DNA from: Leguminivora glycinivorella | Lineage: Eukaryota; Arthropoda; Insecta; Lepidoptera; Tortricidae | NCBI RefSeq assembly: GCF_023078275.1 | Contig: NC_062993.1 | Location: 5,021,252-5,085,251 of the forward strand | Length of the DNA: 64,000 nucleotides | Direction: 5' to 3' | Part shown: positions 12,252 through 24,300 of the stretch, one piece after another | Position numbering within the stretch: position 1 is the first letter of the stretch | Layout of the letters: each line of letters starts with the position of its first letter | Notes under the pieces: model-generated | Databases searched by the model: none | The model's input: the letters and a program-made list of their open reading frames with translations, nothing else | What the model was told of the DNA's origin: nothing | Position numbers and translations under genes: made by a program

Positions 12252-13029
12252 TTAACCTTCTTATTTGGTTGTGTAATGTTTTCATTTACCCCTAAGTGGC
12301 TTAAGGGGACTGAAAACACCCAACTGCGCAAAATTGACGCTTGCGCAGTTGTTTAAGACAAACTATTAGTTTTAGTAAGGCAAGTAAATTATATGTTATT
12401 ATTCATTATATTTCAATGAACATAGCCGTACTCGATACACGATTTGACGAAATCAGCTCGATAGAATAAAATTGCAAAGATTGGTCTCGAGTTCGTCATG
12501 AAACGGTTCTATGTCGTTCTATTATTCACTTAGTTGTCTTTAATTCAAATTACAATAACAGAAGTATACATAATTATCTAAAACACTAACGAAACATATT
12601 GCACAAAAAATGCGTTTTTCTATTTTATTTTAATATTTTCCGTACTTTTCGTACCTAGCCGCCCTGTTTTAGTGACATCGCGCTCTCACTTACTCCCATG
12701 CGAATAGACAGTGTACGCTAATGTCAAGGTCATTGGGTGTTGTTATCAGCGTCTTAAGAAACTATTTGAGGGTAGGTTTTGTTTACATTCTATGCAAGTA
12801 CCTAAAGATATAGACTATAGCTAGGGTCGCAGTTGCCTATTCAATACCCGTATTCTAATGCTAATGGTCATAGTTCCGAGTAAACCCGTATGCCGACAAT
12901 AGATTTACGTAGAGCGAGTTGGACCGAGTTTGATTGCCAATCGTCGGCACAATACTGTGGGGCAACTATTCTGACTCTCAGCTGGATAATAATACAAGTA
13001 AATTAGGTCGGAACCAGCTTAGTTGGCAG
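12252..13029. other. Nothing recognised
   Basis: A short hairpin-like pair 'aactgcgcaaaattgacg' and 'cttgcgcagtt' lies near 12320-12350. Otherwise no exon or repeat is recognised. Confidence 0.35.
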
Positions 13030-13165
13030 TTAATAGATAGATAGATAGATATAATACTCTTTATTGGCACAATTCAGCAAAAGATACAGAAAAAAGATAC
13101 AGTGAACACAAAGACAACAGGCGGTCTTATCGCTAAAGAGCGATCTCTACCAGACAACCTGATAG
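13030..13165 (-). mobile_element. LINE 3' end fragment
   Basis: A (TAGA)n run, 'ctctttattggcac' and 'ggcggtcttatcgctaaaga' mark a LINE 3' end in reverse orientation. The same signature occurs at 53400-53535 with a different microsatellite tail, which supports two independent insertions. Confidence 0.7.
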
Positions 13166-13226
13166 AGTGATTTTGATAAACCTAACCTATCTATAGATGA
13201 CTTGAACGAAAACCTCGAGAAGTTAA

Positions 13227-13297
13227 GACGCTACAGGAGCGAAAATGCTAAAATGGAAAGGAGCCCCTGCCCTCTTTCAATTCGGGAATGTTTGTTA
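13227..13297 (-). mobile_element. TTAA-associated MITE, 70-bp fragment
   Basis: It begins GACGCTACAGGAGCGAAAAT directly after TTAA and breaks off after 'tcaattcgggaatg'. Only one terminus of the family is present. Confidence 0.65.
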
Positions 13298-13599
13298 ATA
13301 GTTGCAGTTGTACAAGGCAAAAAAACGAAGAATACGGCTATTGGTGAACCAAAGATTTCCTTTGGTAGGATTGGTCCTTAGGGCCCAAGGATGGATTTTA
13401 GAAGTGGGGCCACCGTGATTTTTGATGTTAGTTTTTTGAGGTTTTGGTAGCTTCTGCTCTGGAGGAAAATAGGGTCTCAATCTATATAGAGGCATTCATT
13501 ATGCTACTATTCCAAATTTGGTACCGTATTTGTATGACTTAAGGATGTCAAATACATTATAGGACTCATATACATTATAGGACATACATTATAGGACTT

Positions 13600-13855
13600 A
13601 TTTATTTTTTTTTTTTTTTATACTACGTCGGTGGCAAACAAGCATACGGCCCGCCTGATGTAAAGCGGTCACCGTAACCTATGGACGCCTGCAACTCAAA
13701 CAGTGTCACATGCGCGTTGCCACCCCATTAGAAACTTGTACATTCCCTTTTGCTGTGTTAAGTACACAGCAAAAAGGAGTGTACAAGTTCTAAGGAGGGT
13801 TCGGGTTGCCGACGACTCAAAGGACAATAGACGGAACAAGTTAGTTCCGTAAGTC
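13600..13855 (-). repeat. Retroposon 3' segment, inverted partner of 18980-19237
   Basis: A T-run followed by 'tactacgtcggtggcaaaca' and 'gtccataggttac' in reverse matches 18980-19237 in the opposite orientation over about 250 bp. The T-run is the poly(A) tail read on the other strand. The copy breaks at 13855, exactly where LINE coding begins, while the other copy continues upstream. Confidence 0.8.
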
Positions 13856-16740
13856 CTCGCGAGACACAGTGCAACATCTTATGCATTCAAGAAACCCACC
13901 GTGACATAGGCCACCAACGGCCGCAAATACCCGGAATGACATTAACAGCTGAAATTCCGCATGCAAAACATGGCAGCGCGATTTTTACAAGACCGGACAC
14001 CCAGATTACTTCTTCTTCTTGTGTTGTTAGGGAAACTATGGAGCTAATAACCCTGGACATCGGTCAATGTACGATTACTTCAGTCTATAAGCCGCCTCCG
14101 CAAACTTTCCTACCATGGGACGTATCCCCACAAGGCGACCAACGGCCTGCTATCATCATAGGGGATTTCAACAGCCACAGCACTACATGGGGATACCGAG
14201 ATACCAACGCAGATGGTGAAAAAGTGGAGGCATGGGCTGAAGCGAACGGACTGATTCTCCTGCATAACCCCAAACTACCGTCCTCTTTCAACAGCGGTCG
14301 CTGGAAGCGCGGCTACAACCCGGACCTAATTTTCACAAACGAAAGGATAAGCTCTCAGTGCATTAAAACTGTCTGTAAACCGATCCCGCGAACGCAACAT
14401 AGACCCCTAATGTGTAGAGTCCAGGCAGTTGTTCAACCTGCTAAAGTCCCGTTCCGACGCCGCTTTAATTTCCTAAAGGCCGACTGGAACGCTTTCTCTA
14501 GCGGCTTGGACAGGAACATATATGGTCTGCCACCGATGGCGTCGGAATACGACAATTTCATTAAAATCATCAGAAGCGTTTCATGCCAGACCATACCAAG
14601 AGGGTGCCGCACCCGTCACATCCCGGGACTTGATCCAACCTCCGCTGAACTCCTCAAAACTTACGAAACTTTGTACTGCGACGACCCTTTCTCGGAGGAT
14701 ACCGTGTCGGCGGGAGAGCACTTGATGCGGGAAATAGCAAATAGCCGAAGGGATAGATGGTGTGAAACAGTGATCAACACAGATATGACCCATAACAGCA
14801 AGAAAGCCTGGTCAAACCTACGAAAGCTCACTGGTGAACCACCGCCACCAACAAACCCAGGTCATGTCACGGCTAACAAAGTAGCAACCCAGCTCTTGCT
14901 CAATGGCAAATCTACTAATCGGACGCCAAAACTGACCCCATTAGCTACAGAACAGCACAGTCACACCGATTTAAGTAGACCATTTAACCATCACGAACTT
15001 GGTACTGCAATTAAGTCCATGAAAAACGGGAAAGCAGCAGGTATCGACGATCTGACTGTAGAGCAAATAAAACACCTAGGACCAAAAGCCACGAATTGGC
15101 TCCTCAAGCTCTATAACAACTGTCTGGCGACGCTCAAAATACCTAAGGCATGGCGCAAGTCAAAGATCATCGCTCTTCTCAAACCTGGAAAAGATCCATC
15201 AGATGCAAAAAGCTACCGGCCGATTTCCCTGCTGTGCCACACCTATAAGTTGTTCGAACGATTGCTCCTAAATCGCCTTGCTCCAGTCATTGATCCACTT
15301 CTAATCCCAGAACAAGCTGGCTTTCGGCCGGGGAAGTCCTGTACCAGTCAAACGCTGAAACTCACGCAGCACATAGAGGATGGCTACGAGATGGGTTTGG
15401 TAACTGGCGTAGTCTTTGTTGATTTAACGGCTGCCTATGATACAGTGAACATACAACGATTGCTTTCTAAGGTTGGCAGTATGACTAAGGACGTGGGCTT
15501 CATTAATATTCTCCGTGAATTGCTCCATAATCGTCGATTCCAAGTTCACCTCCTACTGGAAAAAAGTCGCTGGCGCATCCAAAAAAACGGCCTCCTCAGG
15601 GAAGCGTTCTGGCTCCGATCCTGTTCAATATATACACTAACGATCAGCCAGTAACGCCCGGGACACGGCGGTTTGCGTACGCGGATGACCTGGCAATAGC
15701 AATACAGAGCGACAATTTCGAAGATATTGAGAGAGGACTATCAACAGCCTTGGAGGGCCAATCCAGATACTACAATGCCAACTTCCTCAAACAGAACCCT
15801 ACAAAGACACAGTCGTGCGCATTCCACCTGCGAAATAGGGACGCAAATAGACCGCTCAACATAATCTGGGACGGAACTGACATTGAATATTGCCAGAACC
15901 CGAGGTACCTGGGAATTACACTGGATAGAACTCTTTCTTTCAAAAGCCACTGTATAAATACACGCCAAAAGGTCACAACCAGAAACAACCTCCTGAGGAA
16001 ACTCACTACAACGCACTGGGGCGCCTCTGCTCACACACTCCGCACCACCGGTCTGGCACTCTGCTATTCGGCGGGTGAATATGCAAGCCCGGTGTGGCAC
16101 CGCTCCCCCCATGCAGGACAAGTTTCTTCAGCTCTCAATGACACCTGCCGCATAATAACCGGTTGTCTGAAACCCACCCCTCTCAACAAGCTCTACCCTC
16201 TGGCGGGTATAGCGCCCCCGGAGACACGCAGGGAGGTGGCCTGCGCTGTGGAAAAACTCAAACAAGAGCAAGACCCAAGACACCCTCTCCACGGACACGA
16301 ACTACCGCCGCCGCGTCTAAAGAGCCGAAGAAGCTTTATGCGGTGCACCACTGCTATCAGTGCCCCACCACCCGAAAATCGGCTAGCACACTGGCAAAGT
16401 ACCCGTGCCCCTCCTGAAGACTACGTTCGTCCCGCCGAAATGCTCCCAGCCGGGCATAAACAACCATGGCCGACCTGGAAAGCCTTAAACAGACTGCGTT
16501 CCCAAGTTGGCCGGAGCAAGGAGAACTTGGTAAAGTGGGGCAGCCTAAGTTGCTCAGACATCTTATGTACATGTGGGACGGCTCCCCAAACCATGACACA
16601 CATGCTGTGCTGCCCAGCAAACCCACACACATGCTCCGTGGAAGATCTACGGGACGCGACAGACAGGGCAATAAGCGTCGCGACCTTCTGGTCCCGCTTA
16701 ATATAAAAAGAAAAGAAACCATCGACACGAGAAGAAGAAG
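13856..16740 (+). mobile_element. 5'-truncated Jockey/CR1-superfamily LINE
   Basis: The element enters inside the endonuclease domain and continues through reverse transcriptase to a C-terminal zinc finger. No ORF1 or 5'UTR is present. It stops just before 16744 without an obvious poly(A), where a fragment of a sugar-porter exon follows directly. A reversed retroposon 3' segment sits at its 5' border. Confidence 0.85.
13870..16706 (+). pseudogene. LINE ORF2 endonuclease-reverse transcriptase, frameshifted
   Basis: The frame starts in the endonuclease N-terminus ('ILCIQETHRD'), then shows the catalytic-type motif GDFNSHSTTWGY and 'TQHRPLMC'. RT motifs follow: YRPISLLCHTYKLFERLLL, GFRPGKSCTSQTL, FVDLTAAYDTVN. 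Near 15595, in a 'cctcctc' run, one base is missing. The frame then reaches a stop at 15654, while the next frame resumes with PQGSVLAPILFNIYTND and the active site FAYADDLAIA and stays open to 16706. A Cys/His cluster (CTCG...H...CC) closes the protein. Shadow frames on both strands over this region are not genes. The single lesion makes the copy inactive but not old. Confidence 0.85.
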
Positions 16741-16743
16741 CAT

Positions 16744-16863
16744 GCATTCTGTCTTCTGGATGTTCGCCGCGGCTTGCGCGTGCGCGTGTCTGTTCACGGC
16801 GCGCTGTGTGCCCGAGACGAAGGGGAAGAGCTTGGTGGAGATACAGGAGATGCTGGGGAAATA
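16744..16863 (+). pseudogene. 3'-exon fragment of a Tret1-like sugar porter
   Basis: Forty codons match the last part of the final exon of the porter at 21313-27385: HSVFWMFAAACACACLFTAR, then VPETKGKSLVEIQEM, ending LGK and a TAA stop. DNA agreement with that exon is very high, with only scattered substitutions, so the duplication is recent relative to the two full porter genes. The strand is opposite to the full gene. The LINE ends directly before it, and no upstream exon is present on the other side of the LINE, so it is an orphan. It could be a relic left when the LINE landed in a duplicated gene, or a piece moved by rearrangement. No function is expected. Confidence 0.85.
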
Positions 16864-16976
16864 ATGCAGCGAAGATAAGTTGCCAAAATAGTGAATGTTC
16901 TGATGGAAAGTTCTTGGTATCGGTCTGTGCACATTCATTGCCAAACTTTATTGTATTTAAGCTTGTAAGTATAGGT

Positions 16977-17299
16977 GGGAATTTTAGCGAAAAAAGATTC
17001 AAAAACTTTTTTTCTCAAATAGGTTAATTTAATGTTTTTCCTACTCAAAATTCCATCCTACTGGGCTGAAAAAAGCGTCCCAAATTATTTTTTCCACTTC
17101 GTTACCATTTTTCAAACACTTTGTACATTGGTTACAAAGTGGACAGTATGCAAAATAATAGAAAATTTTGGGATCATTCTTTTGTCTCTTGTGTTTTTGT
17201 CCTAGATCGAAAGAGCTTATGATTCTGAGTAGGAAAAAAATGAAATTTACTTACCTTGGAAAATTATTTTTGGTGATTGTTCACTCGAAAATGCCCAGG
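16977..17299. repeat. Foldback MITE 'GGGCATTTTCGCGAAA', copy 1
   Basis: The two halves are inverted copies: 'cctactcaaaattc' and 'tttccacttcgttacca' on the left, and 'gattctgagtagg' and 'gttacaaagtgg' on the right. Other copies are at 26020-26165 (half), 37235-37895 (arms separated by an insert) and 62535-62872. Confidence 0.75.
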
Positions 17300-17640
17300 T
17301 ACTACGGGTGCTAGGCGACGATATACATACTTACATATACCTACATAGAAAACATCCATGACTCAGGAACTCATCACACAAACAAAATGTCCTTACCAGG
17401 ATTCGAATCCGGAACCGCGGCTTTGCAGGCAGGGTCACTACCAACTAGTCTAAAACGGTCGTCAAAACTGCAGGATTACTTATTAAAATATTTCTCACAA
17501 AAATGTATGTTTTTAGGGTTCCGTACCAAAAAGGTACAAAAGGAACCCTTATGGCACCGCTCTGTTTTATCACTGGTCACATCAAAGTGTGCCCTCGTCT
17601 CCGGTACAACGAAAAATAAATCAGAATAAATTATACAGAA
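17300..17640 (-). repeat. SINE-like pieces
   Basis: 17300-17470 carries 'ccaggattcgaatccggaac', a Pol III B box read on the minus strand, as in 31870-32110. 17513-17630 carries 'agggttccgtaccaaaaagg', a separate short interspersed repeat. Neither is a complete tRNA gene. Confidence 0.55.
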
Positions 17641-18104
17641 GAGGCGGGTTGTTTTGACTTATTAACCCTTAAGTAACCCCTAGCATCCTATATACCTACT
17701 TATACAGAAATATGTAAATTATGTAACCAGATTCATGTATTCCTTAAAGGGGTAGCGGAACTAGCAGAGCACATTAAAAGCAAGTACCTACATGAGTAAG
17801 TAAGACTGCTCAAAGGCCTGTGCCACTTTTGGACTAAGACTAAAAAAAAACCTTATAGCAAAAAAAAAATGACCGACGGGCCAAACTGGGAAATATCCAA
17901 ACATTAAACGTCGATATGAACTCTACATTATACCAAAGTTTCATCCTTGACAAAATGAGGATGGTCTGGCGGCTTTGAGCTCTTAGTCCATTTGGTCAAG
18001 TAAGTTGTGGTATTACAGTGATAGGTTGACAGCCCATGGTCGACTACTTCGAGACCATTTCGAGACCAGTGGGGGAATCCGCTAACCTAAAATTGCTCTA
18101 AATA

Positions 18105-18240
18105 CATAGAAAATATCCATTATCCAGGAAATTGTTCACAAAATAAATGCCCCTACCGGGATTCGATCCCAGGCGAGCAAGCAGGGTCGCGTGATATTGC
18201 CTATCACGTCGCTGCTTCCTTTTCACACATTCTATAAGTG
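18105..18240 (-). repeat. SINE fragment with reversed B box
   Basis: 'ctaccgggattcgatcccag' and 'gcagggtcgcgtgat' match the same SINE family as 17300-17470 and 31870-32110, here truncated. Confidence 0.55.
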
Positions 18241-18319
18241 CATCAAGGATGCAACGACGAGATAGGCTTTATCAATTATCACACTAGTGTGCTAGGCCCG
18301 TAGGATAGGACTGTCTGAT

Positions 18320-18632
18320 TAGTAGGTAGGGTCACTCACTCAATTCTCTAGGCCAGACCGGTTGTCACAAGAAGACAGGTCGACAAGGACGGAAATCCCT
18401 TTGACATGCTTGTAATCAAAATACGATTTTATTTTGTTTTTATTTATTTAAGGTTTACCAACAGATACAACACGACAACAATTACAGATATTTATAGCTA
18501 AAAGATACATGAATAAATGTCTATCAAATTATAGGCGAACAGAATATGCGACTAAATGATATCTTAGGCGCTTTTAAATATGACAAGGTTACCAGCGATT
18601 CTAGACAAAGCACAACACAGTAAGAAATCTTT
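18320..18632 (-). pseudogene. Duplicated 3'UTR of a Tret1-like porter
   Basis: This stretch aligns along its length with 20950-21304, the 3'UTR and downstream flank of the minus-strand porter gene. Shared text includes 'agctaaaagatacatgaata', 'attataggcgaaca' and 'cacagtaagaaatcttta'. The match begins only about 10 bases past the position of the stop codon in the full gene. The coding exon that should lie next to it is missing, and a MITE starts at 18635 in its place. Together with the exon fragment at 16744 it shows that another porter copy once stood here. It no longer encodes anything. Confidence 0.8.
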
Positions 18633-18634
18633 AA

Positions 18635-19440
18635 GACTCTACAGGAGCGAAAATGCTAAAATGGAAAGGAGCCCCCTTTTTCAATTTGGGAATTTTAGTT
18701 AAACATGCTAGTGTTATTAACTAGATTTATCGAAAAAAAATTAAAAGATATTGCGAAAAAATCTTCAAAATCGAGGTTCCGCTCTCGACTGTTTCCTCCT
18801 TCAACACTTAATCACACAGCGGATATTGTCTCGCTCGAATCTAGAGCAGAGCCCAACTGGGGTAGTACCTCCGCCTTACAGAAGACCGCAGCCAAATAGC
18901 ACTAGACCCTACTCATAGTGTTGTGTTCCTGTCGGTGAGTAAGGCTGCCAGAGCTCAACGAGGGTGCGGTGTGCTGATGACGGGAGGACTTACGGAACTA
19001 ACTTGTTCCGTTTATTGTCCTTTGAGTCGTCGGCAACCCGAACCCTCCTTAGAACTTGTACACTCCTTTTTACTGTGTACTTAACACAGCAAAAGGGAAT
19101 GTACAAGTTTCTAATGGGGTGGCAACGCGCATGTGACACTGTTTGAGTTGCAGGCGTCCATAGGTTACGGTGACCGCTTTACATCAGGCGGGCCGTATAC
19201 TTGTTTGCCACCGACGTAGTATTAAAAAAAAAAAAATCAATCGTAACTAAATTTGAGAATAACAATGAAATAATCAGTGTTGGACCGTTTAGTTTTTTTT
19301 GGCTAACTAATTACCAATTCAAAATTCAATAAGTACCACACATTTTTTTGCGCCATAATCTTCAAATTGCGGTGAGCTCTAGTCTTTAAAAATATTATGA
19401 ATATCAAAAAAATCTAAACGGTCCGACACAGATAAAAGGA
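18635..19440 (-). mobile_element. TTAA-associated MITE, copy 4, split
   Basis: It begins GACTCTACAGGAGCGAAAA directly after TTAA and follows the family in reverse orientation up to 'ttcaacacttaatca' near 18812. After a ~425-bp insert it resumes at 'tcaatcgtaac' and runs to 'aacggtccgacacagat'. The far terminus is lost. Confidence 0.7.
18813..19237 (+). mobile_element. Poly(A)-tailed retroposon inserted in the MITE
   Basis: The insert starts near 'cacagcggatattgtctcgc', includes 'cttacagaagaccgcagcc' and 'gtaaggctgccagagctcaa', and ends in 13 A residues. 'tca' flanks both sides. Its last ~250 bp are the inverted partner of 13600-13855. I read it as the 3' part of a LINE or a derived SINE. Confidence 0.7.
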
Positions 19441-19449
19441 TCGACACAG

Positions 19450-19578
19450 ATGAAGGATCTTCTTAAAGGCCGGCAACGCACCTCCAACACCTCTGGTGTT
19501 TCGGGTGTCCATGGGCAGCGTTGATCGCTTACCATCAGGCGACCTGTCTGCTCGTTTGCCTATGCCATAAAAAAAAGA
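19450..19578 (+). mobile_element. SINE/LINE 3' tail
   Basis: 'ccggcaacgcacctccaaca', 'cgggtgtccatgggcagcg' and 'tcgcttaccatcaggcgacc' are a widespread Lepidoptera 3'-tail signature. It ends in an A-run after 'tgccata'. Confidence 0.75.
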
Positions 19579-20644
19579 TGAAACTTTGATGTAGAGTTCG
19601 TATCGACGTTTAATGTCTGCATATTACCTTGTTCAGCCATTTTTTTACTGTAAGGTTTTTCTTAAACACTAATAACATTTAAATTCTCAAGGCTGATTTT
19701 TATATTTAATTTCATTAAGACTGGACCATGGCCATCACTACTGACTGAAAATGTATTGTAATGTATTTAATAGCTACTCATTAATCTCATTATTTAGTAA
19801 GTCGATAATTGGGTCGGTGATAGAGATAAGTACTAATTAATATGTACATAATTTCATTTTGTAGTTCCGTAGCAAAATGTTACTGAAGTATTGCGCATTT
19901 TTACAAGCTTTTATTCAATTTGCCTTGTTAGTATGTTAGTGTGCGTCAAAACGTAGAAGCTAAATTTGACCCACTTCGCGGTTTCCGATTGAGCTGAAAT
20001 TTTGCACACATATATGCAAATCACGTGACAATGCAATATTATGGTATCATGGAGTTGATCTGATGATGGAGCAGGAACTCTCTCATGAAACGTCGTATCC
20101 CCATCAGGAACGAGTAGGGGTTTTTAGAAACGTCTCAGAGAGCAGTAGATGACTGTTGAAAGAAAGGTACAGTCGGTGATAAAAGCTTGTGCCAAAAATG
20201 TCATTTTTGCAAAAAACTTATAAATAGTATTTTACTGGTGCTTAAAGTTAAAACTTGTTAAAAAGAGTCCTAATAATAAAAAAAAACATGGGGTTCTGAT
20301 GAATGAAACTTGCGAATGTATGATTATGTAGAAATATGTATTTTTTTTTAACTATTTTCAATGTAAAACTTTGATTATTTGATGGATACCGATAAAAAAT
20401 CGAGGGAACAGCGTGCATTTGACATTCAAAGGAACGACGCATATCTCATGTTAGGAGATTTGTTCTCTATGTTATGTCACAGAATATATAATAGTACAAG
20501 TACAGAAGGCTCACTCCTTTGATATTCACAAAATGCCGCCATTCTAAATTCTTAAATCTACCTACATTAACAAAGAAACCGCACGCGACCAGCCGACATT
20601 TAATTCTATTGCGCCGCGCGAAGGTCGTCACCACTGAATGGGCC
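19579..20644. other. Nothing recognised
   Basis: AT-rich DNA without exon, RNA gene or clear repeat boundaries. 19980-20110 contains text seen in other insect interspersed repeats ('aaattttgcacacatatatg'), but no second copy is present in this window. Confidence 0.35.
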
Positions 20645-20800
20645 GCGTACTTTTTTTTATTATTATTATAAATGGGCTTACTCTGGGCCACAGGGCAAAG
20701 ACGTGGCCTACGATGGAGTGAGCTCGCCCAGAAGATGCCTGTTCACTCTTGATTTGAAGGTCATGTACTTGTAGCGCGGCGATAGAATCGCGGAGTGAGC
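20645..20800 (-). mobile_element. LINE C-terminal and 3' tail fragment
   Basis: On the minus strand a short frame reads YKYMTFKSRVNRHLLGELT, a C-terminal pattern of lepidopteran CR1-like LINE ORF2. It is followed by a (TTA)n tail at the 20645 end. The rest of the element is missing. Confidence 0.6.
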
Positions 20801-21312
20801 CGCCCCTGGTTATGTTTGTTAAGCACGGGTTTTGATGTCACATTTTGGTCAAGGTTGAGTTCTGGTGTTGGGATCCATGAGGACTCAAGGGAACTCCTTA
20901 AATCTGAATGTCTATAGCCTCTTCAAAACTCGGTTCAGAGACAGTAGCATTGTTAGGGTCACTATAATTATTATCCCTAGGCCAAACTGATCATCACGAG
21001 AGGATAGAACAACGATTTTGTTGTTACATTGATATAGAAGGATAGGCAATCCTTTTGATAATCAAAAACTGTTTTATTTCTTATTTAATTTTTATTTGTT
21101 GAAAGTTCACCAATAGTACAATACTAGATCAATTTTACAGATATATAGCTAAAAGATACATGAATAAGTGTCTATACAATTATAGGCGAACACGAAAAAC
21201 GACAAAATGGTATAGAAATAGATAGGTGCTTTTAAAAATTATAAGGTTAATAGTGATTCTAGATAAAGTTTAGCAAAAAAAAAACACAGTAAGAAATCTT
21301 TATCCTCCACAG

Positions 21313-24300
21313 TTACTCCATCATCTGCTGTATCTCCAACAAGCTCTTTCCCTTCGTCTCGGGCACACAGCGCGCCGTGAACAGACACGCGCACGCGCAA
21401 GCCGCGGTGAACATCCAGAAGATAGAATGCGCGCCCGAGGCCATCATGTAGCCGAACAGTGATGATACGACGAAGCCGACGATCCAGGAGGTTGTGATAG
21501 TGACGGCTGCGCCGGCGCTGCGAACATTGGCGCTGAACATCTCGCCGGTAAGGGTCTCAGGAATTATGCCGAAACCTGGAAAGAAGTATACAATTTAGTT
21601 GAAAATACACACATACATAAACTAATGCTTGTAGATGTAGATATTCCCACGCGGGACAGATCTTATGAGCTCTTGGAATTTAAGGGTCAGAAAGGAAAGA
21701 ATTTGTCATATCGCAGTTACAGGTTGCCAGCCCAGACCACAATAGAATAGAACCCATGCCCTACAGTCGACATACGACACCCTCTGAGTGGACTTCCACC
21801 CAAGCACAGTATAATAAAGAGTACTATCGTACAGTATGGCCACTCCCGCTCCCCGCTGAAAGTGCCGCCTACCCCCTCTCGGTTACCTCACAGTTACCGC
21901 CTGTCAAAAACGCGAACTGTCGACCTGTCATATCTCACTCATACAAGCATGGTACGCGTTCACCTACACGAGCTTAGAATGTGTGCTAAGAACGCGCCTC
22001 TTTCATATATTTGATCGCCAGTGTCCGAGGTGTGACCCAAGGGTCCTGTAACTAGTAAACTTACAGTAAGGTGAGTGTTAAGAGAATTTGGAGAAATCGA
22101 TATATATTTACGTAATAAACTGCTATTTTTTACGATACTAAGCAGTAATTAGTGTAACTAATTACCCAAATATAAGTAAAAAATTTTTTTTTGAACAAAA
22201 GAGTTTACCTAAGCCATAAAACATGAAGTATAAAATCACAGCGAAAAGCGGTAGCCAGCCGACATTCTCTAGTGCATATCCAATTCCAGAAAAATAGAAG
22301 TAGGTACCCAGCACAGCCTGAAAAAACATATTAGATGAAACAATGATGATTTTCAAATAAGACCACAAATGCAAATTTTTCGGAGTGTAATATGTAGTAT
22401 AATTTGATGAATACACATTTGGTAGATAGGTTTAGTAAGTAGTATAAATAACTTTTTCCCCTCACTAGCTCAGAAACACGTGTTTTACAAGAAGACCCAT
22501 TAGAAACTTGTACACTCCTTGTACAATTGACAAATAAAATAAATATTATTAGAATAATAAAATTGAAAATGCAAAAGCTGAAGAAAGAAGAACAGACATT
22601 GTTGCAAAAGTACATATCTCTAAATTATAAATTAATGAACTTACTACGCTCATACCGCAGACAGCCGTTGATAAAAGCAACAACGTTTTTCTTCCAGACC
22701 ATTCTACAAAGAATGGAGTCAAACAACTAGAACCAAGCTGTGTAAATTGAATAATAATAATCGATACATGAGGAGTAACTAACAATCCAGCCAATTCAAA
22801 TATAGAAATAGCAAAAAACATCGTGGCCACTGTCCCAGTCATCGCCCGGAATATGACAAGCATTAATATGATGAACAGAGCTTTTCTGTTTGATTTTATT
22901 GTGAACAATTCTTTACATGCAGCGCCATTTTTGTGTTCTTTCTCTTCGACTTTTGATGCTAAGTATTCTTTGAATTCTTGGTCTCTTCCAAGGTCTATGA
23001 AGATTTGTTTAGCTTCATCTTCTTTATCTAGAAAAGCAAAACAATTAACAAACAAATTCTAAACTTATACGTCGCTGATTGTATAATGTAGTATTAACAA
23101 ATACATCAATCCCTAGTCGAAGTATAAAAACTGACGAATGACGATAGACTTTCGGTGCAAGGCGTGAAGAAGATAAATCCGTTGTAAGGACGGTACAAAA
23201 CTGAACCATATGACTTCATATGTTCTAAATTCAAATTTCATTAAAACAATACCTCGATTTATCAAGTTCTTAACGCCATCCAACGATTGTTCATAATTTC
23301 ATATACACTTTTTGTTATGTTCCTCCAATTTCTGGCCCTCGGGACCATATTGTAAATAAGATCCTAAATAATAACCATCAATATCAGACGGATGTAGTTT
23401 TATATTTACCTTTTATCAAATAGAATATCGGAGACTCCGGAATCCGTAGCATAGAGCCGACAAATATTATTGTAAGTCCCAAGCCAAGCCACCCAGTGAC
23501 TGCATATGATACGAATGGACCCACTAAGATAATGATTTGAGTACCCAGATTACTAGCAATTCCAAGAACAGTAAGGAGAATCCCTCTAATGTTTTTTGAT
23601 CTGAAAAGAAATCAATTTGTAAGTATGTTATTTTAGGAATCATATAAAAATAATGATATTAATGACGGTAATAAATATGAAAATAAATCTATGGTTTAGC
23701 CTTTAGATTTTATTTTGAAAAAAATGAGACACATGCATTAGGTACTCGTATTATGGATAGTCAGCAGCAGAAGTGCCATAGCGGGCAAGATGTTCACAAT
23801 GATCCTAACACGCTCTTATTGTCTTAAAAATAAGATCGTGTCAAGTTTTTGAACATCAGCTACAACGCCTAATGCTATTTTTATTATATTTTTTATCAGC
23901 TACATATTTACTTAATTATGCGTGTTAGTCATAGGTCATAGGAAATGATATAAATATGTAAACAGTATAATATTCTTATAACTTACGCTATTTCTCCAAT
24001 ATAGACAATATTGCCAACAGTGATGATTCCAATCCCGAACCCCTGGATGATTCTCAAAGCATAAATCATGGCCAAGTTACGAGTGCAGATGACGAGGATG
24101 AAGGAGAGAGCTGTGATGATGCCACCAAATAACAGACATGGTTTTCGACCGATGATGTTTGAAAGGTAACCAGTGATATAGGAACCTAAAATTTGATCAT
24201 TTGATGTTTTGAATAGTAAACAAAATTAATGTAATGAAATAACCAACTATCAGAATCTTGTCTGTGAGTTTTAAATAGATATAAGTACAAAGTTATTAGA

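Noticed and set aside
16357..17002. Two ~195-aa minus-strand frames
   Set aside because: They are antisense to the LINE ORF2 end and the porter fragment, whose plus-strand matches are clear.
22549..23055. 168-aa protein starting MFVNC
   Set aside because: It is one internal exon of the porter (22645-23027) with intron read-through at both ends.
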